Below are positions 61,217 through 64,000 of a stretch of DNA of 64,000 bases, piece after piece (position 1 is the stretch's first letter; every line of letters starts with the position of its first letter). The DNA lies in contig NZ_CP044344.1 of assembly GCF_008761635.1 (NCBI RefSeq), forward strand, positions 868,001-932,000, in the 5' to 3' direction. Origin of the DNA: Nocardioides cynanchi (lineage in GTDB: Bacteria > Actinomycetota > Actinomycetes > Propionibacteriales > Nocardioidaceae). The notes beneath the pieces are model-generated. The model saw only the letters and a program-made list of their open reading frames with translations, did not search any database and was not told where the DNA came from. The position numbers and the translations under genes were made by a program.

Positions 61217-62744
61217 GCGAACGAGTGTGGCGCAGGGCCGGTGCGACCTCTGCCACGGGTCGCGGGCAACCCTCGCGCCACCAGGTGCCGGTCATCACCC
61301 GGGCATAGCTGGAGCCGTAGACCAGGTTGCGGCCCTTCTTGCTGGCCCCGGCGGCACGGACGTGCATGGTTCCGGGCACCTCGAGCACCCGGAAGCCGTG
61401 GGCGAGCACCCCGAGCAGCAGCTCGGAGGACTGGTACTGCGGCTGGTTGAGGGTGACGGCCGCGGTCACCTCCGAGCGCATCGCACGCAGCCCGAACGAC
61501 GTGTCGGTCAGCCGGTGCCCGGTCAGGACGGTGGCCAGCCAGGCGAACACGTGGACGCCCGCGCGTCGTACCTTGTCGAGGGTGTGCTGGTGCCCGATGA
61601 TCCGCGAGCCCGACACGAAGTCGGCGCGGCCCTCGACGATCGGCGCCAGCACGGTCGGGAAGTCGGCGACGTCGTACTGCCCGTCGGCGTCGGTGGTGAT
61701 CACGTACGTCGCACCGTGCTCGCGCGCGACCCGGTAGCCGAGCCGGAGCGCGGCGCCCTGCCCACGGTTCTGCGGACAGGCGACCACGAGGGCACGCGAG
61801 CCGGCCAGCGCCTCGGCGGTGCCGTCGCTGCTGCCGTCGTCGACCACGATCACGTCGGCATGCAGCCCGCAGACCTGGTCGGGCAGCGTCGGCAGGACGC
61901 CCGGGATGCCGTCCGCCTCGTTGTAGGCCGCGATCACCACCGCCACCGGGCCCAGCGCGGGTCGCCCGTAGTGGTCGGCGAACGCCGCCAGGGCAGCCTC
62001 GTCGGTGGAGTCCGCCTGGGGGAGCGACGACGCGCGGCCCCGGCGACCGCGCAGGATCGCGGTGATGCCGAGGGCGCCCGCGGCCGGCCACCAGGTGACC
62101 AACGCCGGCACGTCGTGCCAGGTGCCGGAGGTGGCGGACGGGACAGCGACCGCGGCGACCAGAGGCACCAGCACCGTCAGTGCACACACCAGGCGCAGCC
62201 CGGGCACGCCGGCAGCCCGGGCGACGCCGACACCCGCGGCCACGCCGACCACGCCCGCCGCGCCGAGCAGCACGTCCGGCAGGTGCGGCGCGGCGACACC
62301 GGCGGCGTCGACATGGGCGGACGTCGCCACGCCCGCGACGTACCCCAGCACCGCCCCGGCCGCGGCCAGGGCCGCCGGACCGATCGCCCGCCCGCCGGTC
62401 GGCCAGCGCTTCCAGGATGCGGTCGCGAGGAAGAGCGTGATCGCTGCCGAGGCGACCACGGTGGAGCCGTCACGCAGTGACATCATCCGCTCGTCGAGCA
62501 GGGCGGGGGCGGCGGCGAGGAGCGCCAGCCAGGTCCAGCAGCCCCACCGCAGGGCCACGACGTACGCCGCGACACCGCCGGCGATGGTGACCAGCGCGCC
62601 CGGGCCGAGCCCGGCGGACGAGGCCAGGTGCAGCGCCAGCGCAAGGACCACGAGGAGGGCCAGGGGAAGGTGCCGGGCGACCAGGCGTCCGTGGGGTGTG
62701 CGCACCGGCGTCAGGAGGCTGTCGACGGGGCGAAGTCGGCCCAC
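61203..62744 (-). CDS. Membrane-anchored family 2 glycosyltransferase
   Basis: A 513-residue protein. The N-terminal ~230 residues form several hydrophobic helices, followed by a GT2 domain with AVVIAAYNEADGIPGVL, VIVVDDGSSDGTAEAL and the DxD-type TTDADGQYD. It resembles polyprenyl-phosphate mannosyl/glucosyl transferases (DPM1-like), which supply lipid-linked sugars to GT-C enzymes such as its two neighbours. The GTG at 62744 overlaps the epimerase by 34 bp; GTG 62705 is an alternative. Neither has a ribosome site. Confidence 0.87.
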   Translation of the reverse strand: MGRLRPVDSLLTPVRTPHGRLVARHLPLALLVVLALALHLASSAGLGPGALVTIAGGVAAYVVALRWGCWTWLALLAAAPALLDERMMSLRDGSTVVASAAITLFLATASWKRWPTGGRAIGPAALAAAGAVLGYVAGVATSAHVDAAGVAAPHLPDVLLGAAGVVGVAAGVGVARAAGVPGLRLVCALTVLVPLVAAVAVPSATSGTWHDVPALVTWWPAAGALGITAILRGRRGRASSLPQADSTDEAALAAFADHYGRPALGPVAVVIAAYNEADGIPGVLPTLPDQVCGLHADVIVVDDGSSDGTAEALAGSRALVVACPQNRGQGAALRLGYRVAREHGATYVITTDADGQYDVADFPTVLAPIVEGRADFVSGSRIIGHQHTLDKVRRAGVHVFAWLATVLTGHRLTDTSFGLRAMRSEVTAAVTLNQPQYQSSELLLGVLAHGFRVLEVPGTMHVRAAGASKKGRNLVYGSSYARVMTGTWWREGCPRPVAEVAPALRHTRSHAPR

Positions 62745-63607
62745 GCCATCCGGACGCCCTCGAGCAACGAGATGCTCGGCTCGAAACCGCGGGCCCGGGC
62801 CCGCCCGATGTCGACGACCACGGCGGGCATCTCGCCGGGCTTGCCCGGCACGTGCTCGAACGGGATCGGCGCTCCGGTGGCCTCACGGGCCGCGTCGACG
62901 AGGTCGAGCACGGTGTGGGAGATGCCGCTGCCGATGATCACCGGACCGCTGGGCCAGCTGGTCGCCGCGGCGACGAAGGCACGAGCCACGTCGTGGACGT
63001 GCACCAGGTCGCGGCGCTGCAGGCCGTCGCCGTAGACCTGGACGCTGCCATGGTCGGCCGCAGCTCGCATCAGGCGCGGGATGAAGCTGTCCTTGTGGCG
63101 CATGCCGGGCCCGTAGACGTTGGTCAGCCGCAGGGCCGGCGTCCGCACTCCGTAGGCGCCGGAGTAGCCGGACAGGAGCATCTCTCCTGCGGCCTTGGTC
63201 GCGCCGTACGGCGTCAGGGGGGCGAGTGGGACGTCTTCGGTGAAGGTGCCCTCGAAGCTGCCCACCACGGCGTTGGTCGAGGCCAGCACGAAGGCGCCGA
63301 CACCACGCTCCCGGGAAAGCTCGAGCAGGGCGGCGGTCACCTCGACGTTGACGCGGTGCACGAGCGCGGGGCGCTCCATCGAGCCGAGGACCGAGGTCTC
63401 CGCGGCCAGGTGGACCACCGCGTCGGTGCCGGCAGCGACTGCCTCGTCCCGGACCGCGGGGTCCTCGAGCTCACCGGTGACCGCACGGACGCCCGGGCCG
63501 GAGAAGGGGACGCGGTCGACCACGGCGACCTCGTGCCCCTCGTCCTGGAGCGCGGCGACGACGTGGCGACCGATGAAGCCGGAGCCTCCGGTGACCAGGA
63601 TGCGCAA
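62711..63607 (-). CDS. NAD-dependent epimerase/dehydratase
   Basis: A 298-residue extended SDR: MRILVTGGSGFIGRHVVAAL start, HLAAETSVLGSMERP, the catalytic YGATK (Tyr-x3-Lys, about residue 142) and DGLQRRDLVHVHDVA. It likely makes a nucleotide-sugar for the glycan locus. The TTG at 63607 is chosen: it has AGGAAG 6-7 nt upstream and begins the canonical MRILVTGG, whereas the longer ATG at 63640 overlaps a -10-like TATGCT. Confidence 0.88.
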   Translation of the reverse strand: MRILVTGGSGFIGRHVVAALQDEGHEVAVVDRVPFSGPGVRAVTGELEDPAVRDEAVAAGTDAVVHLAAETSVLGSMERPALVHRVNVEVTAALLELSRERGVGAFVLASTNAVVGSFEGTFTEDVPLAPLTPYGATKAAGEMLLSGYSGAYGVRTPALRLTNVYGPGMRHKDSFIPRLMRAAADHGSVQVYGDGLQRRDLVHVHDVARAFVAAATSWPSGPVIIGSGISHTVLDLVDAAREATGAPIPFEHVPGKPGEMPAVVVDIGRARARGFEPSISLLEGVRMAWADFAPSTAS

Positions 63608-63635
63608 TGAAAACTTCCTCTCTCGGGCCGCGGTG

Positions 63636-63641
63636 AGCATA
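63636..63641 (-). promoter_or_regulatory. -10-like TATGCT upstream of the epimerase gene
   Basis: On the minus strand TATGCT would start RNA at about 63629, giving a ~22-nt leader with AGGAAG before the TTG start. Confidence 0.4.
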
Positions 63642-63692
63642 GCGGCGGACGGTGGGGGTCGGTCCCCACCCGGTCGGGGGAGGACTCCCTGG

Positions 63693-64000
63693 TCAGGTCT
63701 TGTGCAGGCAGCGGTAGTAGGTCGTGGTCAGCAACGGGGTGTAGCCGGCGGCCCGGAACCGGCGGAACAGCCGCCCGTCCAGGATCGACGTGCAGGCCAC
63801 GTCGACCCCCAGGACCCGCAGGTCGCGGCCCAAGCCGGGGGTGTCGGCGGGGATGTCGTCGTTGACCGCATGCACGAGCGCGAGCCTGGCCCGGTAGTGG
63901 AACCCGGGCACGCCGCTGAGGTAGTGCATGTAGTAGTCGCGCGGTGCCACGGCCTTCACGTCGGTCGTGGTCACCGCGAGGGTGATCGAGATCGAGTCGG
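63693..64000 (-). CDS. C-terminal part of an unrecognised protein (runs off the window)
   Basis: Open on the minus strand from the window edge to a TGA at 63693: about 101 residues including RDYYMHYLSGVPGFHYRARL, LVHAVNDDIPADTPGLGRDL and the end LTTTYYRCLHKT. The codon pattern fits the neighbouring genes. Too little is present to name a family; given its position it may belong to the same glycan locus. The true start lies outside the window; the internal GTG at 63974 is probably not it. Confidence 0.6.
   Translation of the reverse strand, partial: DSISITLAVTTTDVKAVAPRDYYMHYLSGVPGFHYRARLALVHAVNDDIPADTPGLGRDLRVLGVDVACTSILDGRLFRRFRAAGYTPLLTTTYYRCLHKT

Overview
The window is 64 kb of uniformly very GC-rich, densely packed DNA. 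Many genes are joined by ATGA or GTGA start/stop overlaps and many use GTG starts. The gene order parA - small DNA-binding protein - scpA - scpB - rluB - aroH - tyrA - cmk - plsC - der, the mycobacterial-type LexA box and the many leaderless-looking promoters point to an actinobacterium, most likely of the Nocardioides type (Nocardioidaceae). The genus is inferred from gene content, not proven.

Layout. (1) 1-11301: a myo-inositol catabolic cluster. A divergent GntR regulator (partial) faces iolE, iolC, an aldolase, iolB and iolD, then an inositol-type ABC importer (lipoprotein, permease, single-domain ATPase) and two Gfo/Idh/MocA dehydrogenases. (2) 11302-20248: the conserved chromosome-segregation and core-metabolism block from parA to der. 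(3) 20268-24194: LysE exporter, secreted protein of unknown function, OsmC protein, a 52-residue membrane protein, an HtrA-type protease and tRNA-Pro(GGG). (4) 24369-32474: surface and stand-alone genes, including a secreted phosphatase-fold enzyme, an acyltransferase, a large glycine-rich repeat protein, a CYTH-CHAD protein and a class II aldolase. (5) 32491-50776: stress and redox genes. These include a LexA-box small gene, a membrane protein with tandem DosR-like boxes, an MFS protein fused to a cyclic-nucleotide-binding domain, a five-gene fully coupled minus-strand operon with two tiny Arg-rich proteins, a large LuxR-NB-ARC regulator, a universal stress protein, and a four-gene 2-oxoacid:ferredoxin oxidoreductase operon that also has a DosR-like box. 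(6) 50777-55900: a looser, visibly less GC-rich accessory stretch of short genes (RibD-C, three NTF2-like proteins, hydrolase, tiny membrane proteins). Five copies of a 20-25 nt repeat are scattered between them. (7) 55929-64000: DinB, a CBS-domain protein with a DosR-like box, GtrA, a methyltransferase, two tandem polytopic glycosyltransferase-like paralogues, a membrane-anchored GT2 glycosyltransferase, a sugar-nucleotide epimerase and the end of an unknown gene. Together these look like a cell-envelope glycan locus.

How the parts work together. The iol genes can take up inositol, oxidise it (IolG), dehydrate it (IolE), open the ring (IolD), isomerise (IolB), phosphorylate (IolC) and cleave the product (aldolase). 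The methylmalonate-semialdehyde dehydrogenase (IolA) is not in the window. Candidate DosR-type boxes link the oxidoreductase operon, the CBS protein and a small membrane protein into a possible low-oxygen response. The most unusual signals are the repeat-flanked small-gene stretch at 52.1-55.4 kb, the hypoxia-type boxes with an exact 22-bp tandem spacing, the SOS box over an unrecognised small gene, and at least ten genes whose start codon lies 6-8 nt behind a -10-like hexamer.
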